The position numbers were made by a program, and so were the translations under genes. A DNA stretch of 64,000 nt. Origin: Oleispirillum naphthae (GTDB lineage: Bacteria > Pseudomonadota > Alphaproteobacteria > Rhodospirillales > Rhodospirillaceae). This document shows positions 1-10,965 of this stretch, piece after piece (within the stretch, counting starts at the first letter, position 1; each line of letters starts with the position of its first letter). The notes under the pieces were generated by a model that ran no database searches, was not told the DNA's origin, and was given only the letters and a program-made list of their open reading frames with translations. The DNA lies in NCBI GenBank assembly GCA_027864655.1, contig JAQAZG010000002.1, forward strand, positions 248,001 through 312,000, read 5' to 3'.

Positions 1-760
1 CGCCGGTGCAGTGGCCGGGGGCGACGAAGCCGACGTTCCAATCCATCAGCACGCGCGCGGTTTCGCGCAGGCGGTGTTCCGACGCGGCGTTGAGGTGGAA
101 GCCGCCGATCAGCCCGGCGACGCGGTGTTCGCCGGTGATGCGCCGCGCCTGGTGCACGGTGTTGACCATGCCGGAATGGGCGCAGCCGCAGATCACCACC
201 AGGCCCTTGGGGGTGAGAATCCAGATCGACTGGTCGTCGGGGATGGAGTCGGGAACCTTGCTCTCGGTGTCGAGGAAAAGCGGGCCGCCCACGTCCTCGA
301 AGGTGTTGGCGCGCGGCACCTCGCCGGTGGTTCCGACGTCGGGGACCAGCTCCACCGGGCCGCGGCTGGCGCAGATGCGCTGCGGCGGCAGGGCGCGGAT
401 CGCGGCGGCGATGGCGGGCGGGATGGAGACGTCGCGCGGCGCTTCGCCGGGGCGGATGCTGTAGCGGGTGAGGAAGATGTCCGGGTGGTGCACCAGCATC
501 AGGGAGTCGTTTTTCGCCAGCACCTGATCCACCGCGCCGGTATGGTCGTAGTGGCCGTGGCTCAACACCAGGAAGTGGGCCTGCGCGAGGTCGATGTTGA
601 GGCGTTCGGCGTTGGGAATCAGGGCCTTGCCCTGCCCGCTGTCGAACAGGATGGGGCCGTGGGGAGTCTCGATCCACAGGGAGAGGCCGTGCTCCGACAC
701 GAAGCCTTCTCTCTCGGCGTTTTCGACCACGGCGGTGACGGAAAAGCGTGTCTCTGACAT
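1..760 (-). CDS. MBL-fold metallohydrolase, 3' part missing
   Basis: This gene runs off the left edge, so only the N-terminal 253 codons are seen. On the minus strand it starts MSETRFSVTAVVENAEREGF. It carries the metallo-beta-lactamase metal motif HGHYDH at about residues 69-74 (context LVLSHGHYDHTGAV) and a later CGCAHSGMVNT segment that supplies a further metal His. This arrangement matches the COG1237 group, relatives of the dihydropterin/ribofuranosyl-aminobenzene phosphate synthase-like hydrolases. The substrate cannot be told from sequence. It is divergent from thiC, 373 bp away. The fold is secure from the motif; the exact function is not. Confidence 0.85.
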   Translation of the reverse strand, partial: MSETRFSVTAVVENAEREGFVSEHGLSLWIETPHGPILFDSGQGKALIPNAERLNIDLAQAHFLVLSHGHYDHTGAVDQVLAKNDSLMLVHHPDIFLTRYSIRPGEAPRDVSIPPAIAAAIRALPPQRICASRGPVELVPDVGTTGEVPRANTFEDVGGPLFLDTESKVPDSIPDDQSIWILTPKGLVVICGCAHSGMVNTVHQARRITGEHRVAGLIGGFHLNAASEHRLRETARVLMDWNVGFVAPGHCTG

Positions 761-817
761 AGCCAAGGCCTCCCGGTTCGGGCTTGTTATGGGGGCATGG
801 GACCACGATTGCATGCA

Positions 818-869
818 CCGGCACGCAGTCATGTAGTCCAAATCCTACATGCAGGAAAGCATGTGCCGG
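818..869. other. nested inverted repeat in the divergent thiC leader region
   Basis: Outer arms CCGGCAC (818-824) and GTGCCGG (863-869) enclose inner arms CATGTAG (830-836) and CTACATG (845-851). Both are perfect inverted repeats. The structure lies between the metallohydrolase start and the TPP riboswitch and is explained by neither. It could be an operator for the metallohydrolase gene or an RNA stem in its leader. Confidence 0.4.
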
Positions 870-912
870 GCGGTCACGTCCAGGGGTTTCCGAAGGATGC
901 GCCGGTTTCGGT

Positions 913-942
913 TTGACAGGGCGGCGGCTTGCCGCCACCCTG
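913..942 (+). promoter_or_regulatory. possible thiC promoter
   Basis: A TTGACA box at 913-918 is followed after 17-18 bp only by a poor -10 (CACCCT or ACCCTG at about 936-942). A start near 948 would place the transcript exactly at the first base of the riboswitch. The GC hairpin GGCGGC/GCCGCC at about 922-936 overlaps the spacer. The position is sensible but the -10 is weak. Confidence 0.3.
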
Positions 943-950
943 GGCGGCGA

Positions 951-3875
<2,925 letters not shown>

Positions 3876-4075
3876 CACCGTTCCTCCCCCAGTGGTTCAC
3901 CCACAGGTTATGCCAAGGCGGATGCGGCGCAAAGGCAAAACCGAGGGTTAAAATTTGCGTCACCGCATCTTCAAGAAAGCCTTGCGCCATATCTTCGGGT
4001 GCGGTTTGGACTACTGCCCGGCATCTGCCTGTGCCATAGTCGACTCCGGGATCGAGAGCCGGGATCACTCACCAA

Positions 4076-5521
4076 ATGCGTATTTTGTTTGTCGCCGGGG
4101 AAGTCTTTCCGCTGGTCAAAACCGGGGGACTTGCCGACGTTGTGGGCGCTTTGCCGAAGGCCTTCCGTTCCCTGGGCGACGAGGTGCGGGTGCTGGTGCC
4201 GGGGTACCCCGAGGCGATGGCCCGCGTCGCCGACCCGAAGCCGCCGCTCGAACTGGGGGAATCCCTCGGCTATGGCCCGGCGCGCCTGATCCCCGCGCGT
4301 ATGCCCGACAGCACGCTCGACGTGCTGCTGCTCGATTGCCCGGAGGCCTTCGCCCGCCCCGGCGGCCCCTACCTCGACCCGCAGGGGCGCGACTGGGGCG
4401 ACAACTTCCGCCGCTTCGCCCTGCTTTCCCGCGTCGCCGCGCTGATCGGCGTGGGGGGAGGGCTGATGGGCTGGCAGCCCGACATCGTGCACGCCCACGA
4501 CTGGCAGACCGGGCTGATCCCCGCGTATCTGAAGCAGTGGCGCAGCCGCACCCCGGGCTGCGTGTTCACCATCCACAACCTGCATTACCAGGGGGTGTTC
4601 GGCGCCGACGTGCTGCCCGAGGTGGCGGTGGACCCGGCGTTGGCCACCATCGACGGCATGGAGTTCTACGGCAACCTCAGCTTCCTCAAGGCGGGGCTGG
4701 TGTTTTCCGACTTTCTGAGCACGGTGAGCCCCACCTACGCGCGGGAGATCCAGACGCCGCTCTACGGCTGCAACCTCGAGGGCGTGGTCGCGGCGCGGGG
4801 CGCGCGCCTGCGCGGCATCCTGAACGGCATCGACCACGACATCTGGAACCCGGAGACCGACCCCCTGATCGCCGCGCCCTATTCGGCGGCGGATGTCTCC
4901 GGCAAGGCGGCGTGCAAGGCGGCGTTGCAGGCCGCCTCCGGCCTCGACCCCGACCCCAGCGTGCCGCTTTTGGGGCTGCTCGGCCGCCTGGTGTGGCAGA
5001 AGGGCATCGACATCGTGCTCGAGGCGCTGCCGGGAATTCTCGACATGGGCTTCCAGGTGGTGATCCAGGGTTCGGGCGATGCCGACCTGGAACGCCGCTG
5101 CCGCGAGGCGGCGGAGGCTTTTCCCCGGCGCGTCGCCGCCCATATCGGGTATGACGAGGCCTTCGCCCACGCCATCGAGGCGGGGGCCGACGTCTTCACC
5201 GTGCCGTCGCGCTTCGAACCCTGCGGTCTGACGCAGATGTATGCCCTGCGCTATGGTACACTGCCGGTGGTGCGCCGCACCGGAGGCCTCGCCGACAGCG
5301 TCGCCGACGTGGGGGAAAGCCCCGTCGGCACCGGCTTCGTCTTCGACGGCGAGGGGGAGGCGGACCTGCTGGCCGCATTGTCGCGCGCCCGCGGCCTCTA
5401 CGACCGCCCGGCCGCCTGGCGCGAGGTGCAGACCCGCGCCATGGAGAAGGATTTCTCCTGGCGGGCCGCCGCGGTGCGCTACCGCGAAATCTACGAGATG
5501 GTGCTCAAGTCCAAGACGTAG
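4076..5521 (+). CDS. glgA: glycogen synthase (ADP-glucose type, GT5)
   Basis: GlgA adds glucosyl units from ADP-glucose to the alpha-1,4 glucan chain. The 481 aa product starts MRILFVAGEVFPLVKTGGLADVVGALPKA, with the ADP-glucose-binding KTGGL motif at residues 15-19. The C-terminal Rossmann half carries FEPCGLTQMYALRYGTLPVVRRTGGLADSV, including the catalytic Glu region of GT5 enzymes. The length is normal for the family. glgP begins 8 bp downstream, so the two form an operon. A weak ribosome site precedes the ATG. Confidence 0.96.
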   Translation: MRILFVAGEVFPLVKTGGLADVVGALPKAFRSLGDEVRVLVPGYPEAMARVADPKPPLELGESLGYGPARLIPARMPDSTLDVLLLDCPEAFARPGGPYLDPQGRDWGDNFRRFALLSRVAALIGVGGGLMGWQPDIVHAHDWQTGLIPAYLKQWRSRTPGCVFTIHNLHYQGVFGADVLPEVAVDPALATIDGMEFYGNLSFLKAGLVFSDFLSTVSPTYAREIQTPLYGCNLEGVVAARGARLRGILNGIDHDIWNPETDPLIAAPYSAADVSGKAACKAALQAASGLDPDPSVPLLGLLGRLVWQKGIDIVLEALPGILDMGFQVVIQGSGDADLERRCREAAEAFPRRVAAHIGYDEAFAHAIEAGADVFTVPSRFEPCGLTQMYALRYGTLPVVRRTGGLADSVADVGESPVGTGFVFDGEGEADLLAALSRARGLYDRPAAWREVQTRAMEKDFSWRAAAVRYREIYEMVLKSKT

Positions 5522-5529
5522 GAGCCACG

Positions 5530-8013
5530 ATGTCCATTAGAATGCAGGTCGTTGACGACCCGAAGGACCGCCTGTTCAACGTGTTCGAGGACACCGAGAC
5601 CCTGAAGAAGGCGCTGATGCGCTCGATGATCCAGTCGGTCGGGCGCTCCCCCGACGGCGCGGAGCTGCGCGACTGGTTTCTCGCGCTGGCGCACCTTCTG
5701 CGCTTCGTCCTTTCCGAGCGCAACGTCCGCACCTCGGGGCAGAGCTACGCCCAGGACAAGAAGCTCGTCTACTACCTCTCGATGGAATACCTGATCGGCC
5801 GCTCGCTGAAGAAGGTGCTGATCGACTTGGGCGTGATGGACGTGACGCTGCGCACCCTCGACGACCTCGGGCTGGATTTCGAGGCGGTGCAGGGCTTCGA
5901 ATACGACGCGGCGCTCGGCAACGGCGGCCTCGGGCGGCTCGCCGCGTGCTTCCTCGACAGCCTGTTCACCCACGACTATCCGGGCATCGGCTACGGCATC
6001 CGCTACGAATACGGCATGTTCACCCAGCGCATCGAAGAGGGCCAGCAGCTGGAACAGCCGGAAAACTGGCTGCGCTACGGCAACCCGTGGGAGGTGGCCC
6101 GCCCCTCGGTGCTCTACAAGGTGCGCCTCGGCGGGCGCAACCTCTGCTTCCGCAACGCCAACGGCGAGGACATCTGCCAGTGGGTGGACGCGGAGGAGGT
6201 GATGGCCATGGCCTTCGACTCCCCGGTTTCCGGCTTCGACACCGAAACCGTGGGCAACCTGCGCCTGTGGTCCGCCCGCTCCACCCGCGAGTTCGACCTG
6301 CAATACTTCAACCAGGGCAACTACATCGAGGCGGTGCGCAGCAAGACCATCTCGGAAACCCTGTCCAAGGTGCTCTACCCCAACGACAAAAGCCAGGACG
6401 GCCAGGAACTGCGGCTGAAGCAGGAGTACTTCTTCGTCTCCGCCTCGTTGCAGGACATCCTGCACCGCTACCTGCGCACCCACGAGAACTTCACCCATTT
6501 CGCCGAGAAGGTGGCGATCCAGCTCAACGACACCCACCCGGCGATGGCGGTGGCGGAGCTGATGCGCCTGCTCATCGACGACCACGGGATGAGCTTCGAG
6601 GCGGCCTGGGCGGTCACCCGCAAGACCTTCGCCTATACCAACCACACGCTGCTGCCCGAAGCGCTGGAAACCTGGGCCATCGACATGGTCCAGGCGATCC
6701 TGCCGCGCCACCTGGAAATCATCTACCAGATCAACGATCTGTTCCTGCGCGAGGTGCGGCGCACCTTCCCCGGCGATCCGGGCATCCTGTCCCGCGTCTC
6801 CCTGGTGGACGACGCCACCCACCGCATCCGCATGGCGCACCTCGCGGTGGTGGGCAGCCACAAGGTCAACGGCGTCGCCGCCCTGCACACTCAGCTTCTG
6901 CGCGAGGGCCTGTTCGCCGACTTCGCCCGCATCTGGCCGGAGAAGTTCGTCAACATGACCAACGGCATCACGCCGCGCCGCTGGCTGCGCCAGTCCAACC
7001 CCGAACTCTCCGCCCTGATCACCGAGGCGATCGGCAAGGGCTGGGAAAAGGACCTCGACCGCCTGCACGCGCTTGCGCCGATGGCGGGCGACGCCTTCTT
7101 CCAGAAACGCTTCCAGGAGATCAAGTTCGCCAACAAACAGCGCCTGGCGAAGCTCATCTCCTCCGCCTGCCATGTCGAGGTGAACCCGGAAAGCCTGTTC
7201 GACACCCAGGTCAAGCGCTTCCACGAATACAAGCGCCAGCTCCTCAACGTGCTGCAGGTGATCTCCCGCTACAACCGCCTGAAGGACGACCCGAAAAGCG
7301 TGACCGTGCCGCGCACCGTGATCTTCGCGGGCAAGGCCGCGCCGGGCTACGACATGGCCAAGCTGATCATCCGCCTGGTGCTCGACGTGGCGGAAACCGT
7401 CAACCACGACCGCGCCACCCGCGACATGCTCAAGGTGGTGTTCATCCCCGACTACAAGGTCTCCAGCGCCGAGACGATCATCCCCGGTTCCGAGCTTTCC
7501 GAGCAGATCTCCACCGCGGGCACCGAGGCCTCGGGCACCGGCAACATGAAGTTCGCCCTCAACGGCGCGCTCACCATCGGCACCATGGACGGCGCCAACA
7601 TCGAAATCCACGACGAGGTGGGGGCGGACAACATCTTCATCTTCGGCCTCGACACGAAGGAGGCGAAGGAGCTGCGCTCCGGCGGCTACGACCCGTGGGA
7701 ATACTACAACGCCAACGAGGAACTGCGCCGCACCCTCGACATGGTGCGCAACGGCTACTTCTCGCCCAACGACCCGGTGCGCTACAAGCCCCTGATCGAC
7801 AGCCTGCTGCGCGGCGGCGACCACTTCCTGCTGCTCGCCGACTATGCCGACTACGTGGCCTGCCAGGAGGAGGTGGACAAAACCTACCTGGACCGCGCGG
7901 AATGGACGCGCCGCGCCATCCTCAACGTCGCCAACATGGGCAAGTTCTCCTCCGACCGCACCATCCACGAGTACGCGAAGGGGATCTGGGGGATCAAACC
8001 CCTCGACGCGTAA
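5530..8013 (+). CDS. glgP: glycogen/starch/alpha-glucan phosphorylase
   Basis: The enzyme releases glucose-1-phosphate from glycogen chain ends using pyridoxal phosphate. The 827 aa product is full length. It contains the YEYGMFTQRI and LGNGGLGRLAACFLDSL segments of GT35 phosphorylases and the PLP site EASGTGNMKFALNGALTIGTMDGAN, whose PLP lysine is residue 674. A GGAG ribosome site 6 bp before the ATG lies just after the glgA stop. The pairing of GlgP with GlgA is typical of proteobacterial glycogen operons. A hairpin follows the stop. Confidence 0.97.
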   Translation: MSIRMQVVDDPKDRLFNVFEDTETLKKALMRSMIQSVGRSPDGAELRDWFLALAHLLRFVLSERNVRTSGQSYAQDKKLVYYLSMEYLIGRSLKKVLIDLGVMDVTLRTLDDLGLDFEAVQGFEYDAALGNGGLGRLAACFLDSLFTHDYPGIGYGIRYEYGMFTQRIEEGQQLEQPENWLRYGNPWEVARPSVLYKVRLGGRNLCFRNANGEDICQWVDAEEVMAMAFDSPVSGFDTETVGNLRLWSARSTREFDLQYFNQGNYIEAVRSKTISETLSKVLYPNDKSQDGQELRLKQEYFFVSASLQDILHRYLRTHENFTHFAEKVAIQLNDTHPAMAVAELMRLLIDDHGMSFEAAWAVTRKTFAYTNHTLLPEALETWAIDMVQAILPRHLEIIYQINDLFLREVRRTFPGDPGILSRVSLVDDATHRIRMAHLAVVGSHKVNGVAALHTQLLREGLFADFARIWPEKFVNMTNGITPRRWLRQSNPELSALITEAIGKGWEKDLDRLHALAPMAGDAFFQKRFQEIKFANKQRLAKLISSACHVEVNPESLFDTQVKRFHEYKRQLLNVLQVISRYNRLKDDPKSVTVPRTVIFAGKAAPGYDMAKLIIRLVLDVAETVNHDRATRDMLKVVFIPDYKVSSAETIIPGSELSEQISTAGTEASGTGNMKFALNGALTIGTMDGANIEIHDEVGADNIFIFGLDTKEAKELRSGGYDPWEYYNANEELRRTLDMVRNGYFSPNDPVRYKPLIDSLLRGGDHFLLLADYADYVACQEEVDKTYLDRAEWTRRAILNVANMGKFSSDRTIHEYAKGIWGIKPLDA

Positions 8014-8028
8014 AAAACCCGCAAAAAA

Positions 8029-8051
8029 CCCAGGTGGTCGGACCACCTGGG
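8029..8051. terminator. glgP terminator-like hairpin
   Basis: A perfect 10-bp stem, CCCAGGTGGT (8029-8038) with ACCACCTGGG (8042-8051) and a 3-nt loop, begins 15 bp after the glgP stop. The plus side is followed by GCGCGGTTTTG and the minus side by six T. It best fits an intrinsic terminator, imperfect on the plus strand because four GC-rich bases precede the T run. Confidence 0.65.
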
Positions 8052-8071
8052 GCGCGGTTTTGCGTTATAGT

Positions 8072-8098
8072 CCTCGGCGGGGACACCTATCGCCGAGG
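8072..8098 (+). promoter_or_regulatory. hairpin masking the ribosome site of the DUF1847 gene
   Basis: An 8-bp perfect stem pairs CCTCGGCG (8072-8079) with CGCCGAGG (8091-8098). The 3' arm includes most of the GAGGAG ribosome-binding site that serves the ATG at 8107. A TTATAGT sequence just upstream (8065-8071) could be the -10 box, which would put the stem at the very 5' end of the mRNA. A translation-control hairpin is inferred. Confidence 0.4.
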
Positions 8099-8106
8099 AG
8101 ACCGAC

Positions 8107-8772
8107 ATGGCCGAAGATCACGAACTCAGCTGCGGCGATTGCCGCCAGCTCAATTGCTACCGCCACGACAAGAGCTATCCCAAGTTCTGCCTCACCGAGG
8201 CGCTGGACCCCAGCCTCCGTGCCGAAATGCTGGAAACCTACCGCGGAGACGAACTGGACGGCAGAATGGCCCGCGCCGCCGCCGAGATCGAAGGCACCTA
8301 CTACGGCAAACTCACCCGCGTCGAGGAAACCCTGGTCTTCGCCCGCCGCATCGGCGCGAAGAAAATCGGCATCGCCACCTGCATCGGCATGATCGAGGAA
8401 TCCCGCACCTTCGCCAGGTTCCTGCAAATGGGCGGCATGGATACCTACGTCGTGCTGTGCAAGGTCGGCTCCATCGACAAACTCGAAATCGGCATCCCCG
8501 ACGAGATCAAGGTCAAACCCGGCCTCGACGAATCCTGCTGCAACCCCATCCTCCAGGCGCTGCTGCTCAACGAACGGAAAACCGACCTCAACGTCGCCGT
8601 CGGCCTGTGCGTCGGCCACGACAGCCTGTTTATCCGCCACTCGGAGGCGCCCGTCACCGTGCTGGTGGCGAAAGACCGCGTCCTCGCCCACAACCCGGTC
8701 GCCGCGCTCTATACCTCCCACAGCTATTGCCGCCGCATCTTCGACAAAGAGCGCGTGGACGGCTTGGTGTGA
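8107..8772 (+). CDS. DUF1847 cysteine-rich metal-binding protein
   Basis: A 221 aa soluble protein with an N-terminal CGDCRQLNC cluster (two Cys pairs), a GAKKIGIATCIGMIEESRTF segment, DESCCNP near residue 140, and a C-terminal GLCVGHDSLFIRHSEAPVTVLVAKDRVLAHNP block. This layout matches the DUF1847 family, whose members are annotated only as putative metal-binding proteins found in anaerobes and facultative bacteria. No enzymatic activity is established. The start is set by GAGGAG six bases upstream. A strong hairpin overlaps that ribosome site. It is a single-gene unit between glgP and an AT-rich island. Confidence 0.8.
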   Translation: MAEDHELSCGDCRQLNCYRHDKSYPKFCLTEALDPSLRAEMLETYRGDELDGRMARAAAEIEGTYYGKLTRVEETLVFARRIGAKKIGIATCIGMIEESRTFARFLQMGGMDTYVVLCKVGSIDKLEIGIPDEIKVKPGLDESCCNPILQALLLNERKTDLNVAVGLCVGHDSLFIRHSEAPVTVLVAKDRVLAHNPVAALYTSHSYCRRIFDKERVDGLV

Positions 8773-8787
8773 GCCCCAGATAGCTAA

Positions 8788-8808
8788 AGCGGGCGCATTG
8801 CGCCCGCT
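8788..8808. terminator. hairpin after the DUF1847 gene
   Basis: A 9-bp stem AGCGGGCGC/GCGCCCGCT with the 3-nt loop ATT starts 15 bp after the stop. No T run follows on the plus strand, so it may act with the repeat arm downstream rather than alone. Confidence 0.45.
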
Positions 8809-8816
8809 GGGGAAGT

Positions 8817-8885
8817 GAAAAACGCGCGGGCTCCGCCCGCACCCGCGAGGGGACTCGGTCCCCTCGACCCCATACTTACTCCATG
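8817..8885. repeat. palindromic intergenic element, isolated left arm
   Basis: A left arm of the repeat family described at 37020-37180. It contains GCGGGC-tcc-GCCCGC (8826-8840), then CGAGGGGAC-TCG-GTCCCCTCG (8846-8866), then ACCCCATAC. Read on the minus strand it ends as an intrinsic terminator (GCGGGC stem followed by GCGTTTTT), placed to end the nuclease transcript. Its partner right arm is 1.4 kb away at 10221-10346, on the other side of the nuclease gene. Confidence 0.75.
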
Positions 8886-8949
8886 CCTCCAACCGGAAAC
8901 GCGCTGTCGCTTCCGGCAGGTTTCCTCGTGGAATTAAAAGGAGTTAGAG

Positions 8950-10059
8950 TCATGCCTCGGCCAAGCGCTTCTGAAATGTTTCCAGAAGGGGTTTGTCGAT
9001 TTGAACAGACGATAGGTCGTCGCCGGAGAATTCAGAGCCATCCGGGAATATGAACGTGTATTTGTGATTGTCTTTATTCTCAAGAAATTCAAATAACCTT
9101 CCTTTTCGTTCTTTCTTGTAAAACACTATGAATTTACCGAGATAGTCTCTGTATTGTATTTCGCTGATTTTACTGAACATATCTTCGTCTCTCACCAGGA
9201 AGGCAAGGCGCTCTTTTGCGTAATGAAAAGCCTCTATCTCTGTTTCTGTGGTTATAATTCCGCTGGATGGGGCAGAATCTGCCGGTAATTCTGGTGTTGT
9301 TGTGGGTGGTGTGGAAGTTTTCTCGGATTCTTTAGTAGATATGTCAAGGCGCTGAAGGATGCGAAGATTTATGAATTCGCGGAAAGCGACTTTCACAATG
9401 TCTTGATATTCGGACAGATTTTTTGTTCGAATATGACTCAGTCCAGCATTCTGGAGCAGCATCCGCGTGAAAGCTTCACTTGGTGCATTTGCTAGGCCGT
9501 CAAGTTGGTGCACGATACTTTGGAAAATTATTTTCTTTTTTGCCTCGGCTCCAATGTTCTCTGGGTCGAACGTTGATTTTTTGAGGCCGGAAAGGCCATC
9601 TATGGCAGAATCTTCAATTTTTCCCCTCGATATGTCTATTAGATCAATTGATAAAAAAGCGGTTTGATCCATCATGTTCGGTTCGTCGGAATCTGCATAG
9701 AACTCATAAACTGTGCCGTTTGTAAGTATTCCTAGTTTTATGGTTTTTACAGCATTAAAATAACTACGCAATTGCCCTCTATCATCACGTATATCTGAGC
9801 CTACACATTTGCATTCAACAGCGATGACGGGTTCTTCATTTCGAAGAATTGCATAATCGACACGATTTTTATATTTATCAGAAAAATCAGCCGAGCATTC
9901 TGGGCAAACCTCGGATGGATTTTTGCAGTCATATCCAAGAAATTCGAGGAAAGGAAGAACTAGGAACTGCTTTGTTCCTTCTTCTGTGGAACATTTACCG
10001 GAGATTGAGGAAATTCTATTGGAAAAGTTGACCAGCTCCTGTTGGAATTCTGTTGTCAT
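8950..10059 (-). CDS. HsdR-N-type PD-(D/E)XK nuclease-like protein, AT-rich
   Basis: A 369 aa protein whose N-terminal half resembles the nuclease domain of type I restriction R subunits (COG4748-like). The catalytic pattern is visible as RVDYAILRNEEPVIAVECKC at about residues 67-86, where D69 and the E-C-K triad give the D-x(n)-E-x-K site; a QLRSYF helix follows, as in HsdR. There is no helicase motor, methylase or specificity gene next to it. A Thr/Pro linker near residue 250 leads to a C-terminal domain of unknown fold. Base composition is strikingly AT-rich against its neighbours, indicating transfer. It is bracketed by inverted repeat arms. A role in defence is plausible but unproven. 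Confidence 0.75.
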   Translation of the reverse strand: MTTEFQQELVNFSNRISSISGKCSTEEGTKQFLVLPFLEFLGYDCKNPSEVCPECSADFSDKYKNRVDYAILRNEEPVIAVECKCVGSDIRDDRGQLRSYFNAVKTIKLGILTNGTVYEFYADSDEPNMMDQTAFLSIDLIDISRGKIEDSAIDGLSGLKKSTFDPENIGAEAKKKIIFQSIVHQLDGLANAPSEAFTRMLLQNAGLSHIRTKNLSEYQDIVKVAFREFINLRILQRLDISTKESEKTSTPPTTTPELPADSAPSSGIITTETEIEAFHYAKERLAFLVRDEDMFSKISEIQYRDYLGKFIVFYKKERKGRLFEFLENKDNHKYTFIFPDGSEFSGDDLSSVQIDKPLLETFQKRLAEA

Positions 10060-10134
10060 GACCCGTCCCCCAAAAGAATCGGTAAGAAGTTTTATGGTTC
10101 AGTCACCGCACACCGCCTTGGAAACAGAGATGAA

Positions 10135-10163
10135 ATTCTCCATTTAATGGACCCGCAAGTCAA
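10135..10163 (-). promoter_or_regulatory. probable promoter of the nuclease gene
   Basis: On the minus strand TTGACT (10163-10158) and GAGAAT (10140-10135) are separated by exactly 17 bp. This would give a leader of about 70 nt before the ATG at 10059, which has GGGGGACGG upstream. Confidence 0.4.
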
Positions 10164-10220
10164 CTATCGGTTTTAAAATACGTGTCCCTCCCTATTTGGG
10201 CATCATTAAGCCTGCCCATG

Positions 10221-10346
10221 TTTTCGCGCGAAGCGCTGTAGGGCTTGCTTGCCGTGGTCAGGGCGTTGGGGGAGTTGTCGAGAGGAAAAGTTATGGGGTC
10301 CGGGGTCCGCGACCCCGGCGGGTGCGGGCGGGGCCCGCGTTTTTTT
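10221..10346. repeat. palindromic intergenic element, isolated right arm
   Basis: A right arm of the repeat family. It contains GCGCGAAGCGC (10225-10235), AAAGTTATGGGG (10287-10298), the hairpin CCGGGGTC-cgc-GACCCCGG (10300-10318), and GCGGGC-ggg-GCCCGC ending in seven T. It is the inverted counterpart of the arm at 8817-8885. The interior of the element, about 50 bp in the intact copies, is here about 1.3 kb and holds the AT-rich nuclease gene. Confidence 0.7.
10324..10346 (+). terminator. intrinsic terminator with no adjacent upstream gene
   Basis: Stem GCGGGC (10324-10329), loop GGG, stem GCCCGC (10333-10338), G, then seven T (10340-10346): a textbook rho-independent terminator on the plus strand. 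The nearest plus-strand gene upstream is the DUF1847 gene 1.5 kb away. It may once have terminated that gene, before the AT-rich segment arrived. Confidence 0.7.
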
Positions 10347-10426
10347 ATGTCTTCATCGTAAGTTCACACGGTTTCGGGGCAATCTGTCGGCTAGGGTGGT
10401 TTTTTGGCTGAGTGGAGGGCGTTGCT

Positions 10427-10843
10427 ATGCCGTTGAGCGTGCGGGGTGCCGAGGCGGGGGATGAGGCGGCGGTGGTGGCGTTGTGGCGCGCCTGCGGGTT
10501 GGTGGTGGCGTACAACGACCCTGCTGTGGATTTCCGCTTCGCCGTGGCGGGGGCGTGTTCCGGGGTTCTGGTGGGGGTGGATGAAGGCGGGCGGGTGCGG
10601 GCGAGCGTGCTGGTGGGGCACGATGGGCACCGCGGCTGGCTGTATTACGTGGCGTCCGATCCGGCGTGCCGCGGCCTGGGGTATGGACGGCGCATGGTGG
10701 CGGCGGCGGAGGATTGGTTGCGGGAACGCGGCGTGGTGAAGGCGCAACTGCTGGTGCGGGAGACCAACGCCCCGGTGGTGGCGTTCTACGAGGGGCTGGG
10801 GTTCGAGGTTGCGCCGCGGGTGGTGATGGGCAAGTGGCTGTGA
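10427..10843 (+). CDS. GNAT family N-acetyltransferase (YpeA-like)
   Basis: A 138 aa single-domain acetyltransferase. The acetyl-CoA binding loop is DPACRGLGYGRRMVAAAEDWL (the R-x-x-G-x-G/A pattern) at about residues 83-103. It is preceded by VGHDGHRGWLYYVA and followed by NAPVVAFYEGLGFE, as in the E. coli YpeA group. The start is the ATG at 10427 with GTGGAGGG upstream; a GTG five codons earlier is less likely. The acceptor substrate is unknown. It is a monocistronic gene beside an intrinsic terminator. Confidence 0.85.
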   Translation: MPLSVRGAEAGDEAAVVALWRACGLVVAYNDPAVDFRFAVAGACSGVLVGVDEGGRVRASVLVGHDGHRGWLYYVASDPACRGLGYGRRMVAAAEDWLRERGVVKAQLLVRETNAPVVAFYEGLGFEVAPRVVMGKWL

Positions 10844-10965
10844 GGCACGGCGCGGCGTTCCGGCTGATACGGTTTGCGACAGTTTTCCGGGTTTCTCGGC
10901 ACAGGCGTGCGACATCTCGGGGCTAGGGTGGAGGCATCGATAAGCCCTTTGAGATGGAGGATGCG

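Larger units (their letters stand above)
10060..10426. other. intergenic region, nuclease start to acetyltransferase start
   Basis: This 367-bp gap changes composition near 10200. The left part is AT-rich and holds the nuclease promoter. The right part is GC-rich and holds a repeat arm and an intrinsic terminator (10324-10346). A GGCTAGGGT sequence at 10389-10397 may be the -10 region for the acetyltransferase; a very similar GGCTAGGGTGG occurs before the SHOCT gene at about 10920. No gene was found here. Confidence 0.5.

Noticed and set aside
5491-8046. Long minus-strand frame opposite glgP
   Set aside because: Same cause: high third-position GC removes stops in the opposite frame. The glgP reading is certain from its PLP motif.
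8950-10059. Complete type I restriction system
   Set aside because: Only the HsdR N-terminal-like nuclease part is present; there is no helicase domain, methylase or specificity subunit nearby.
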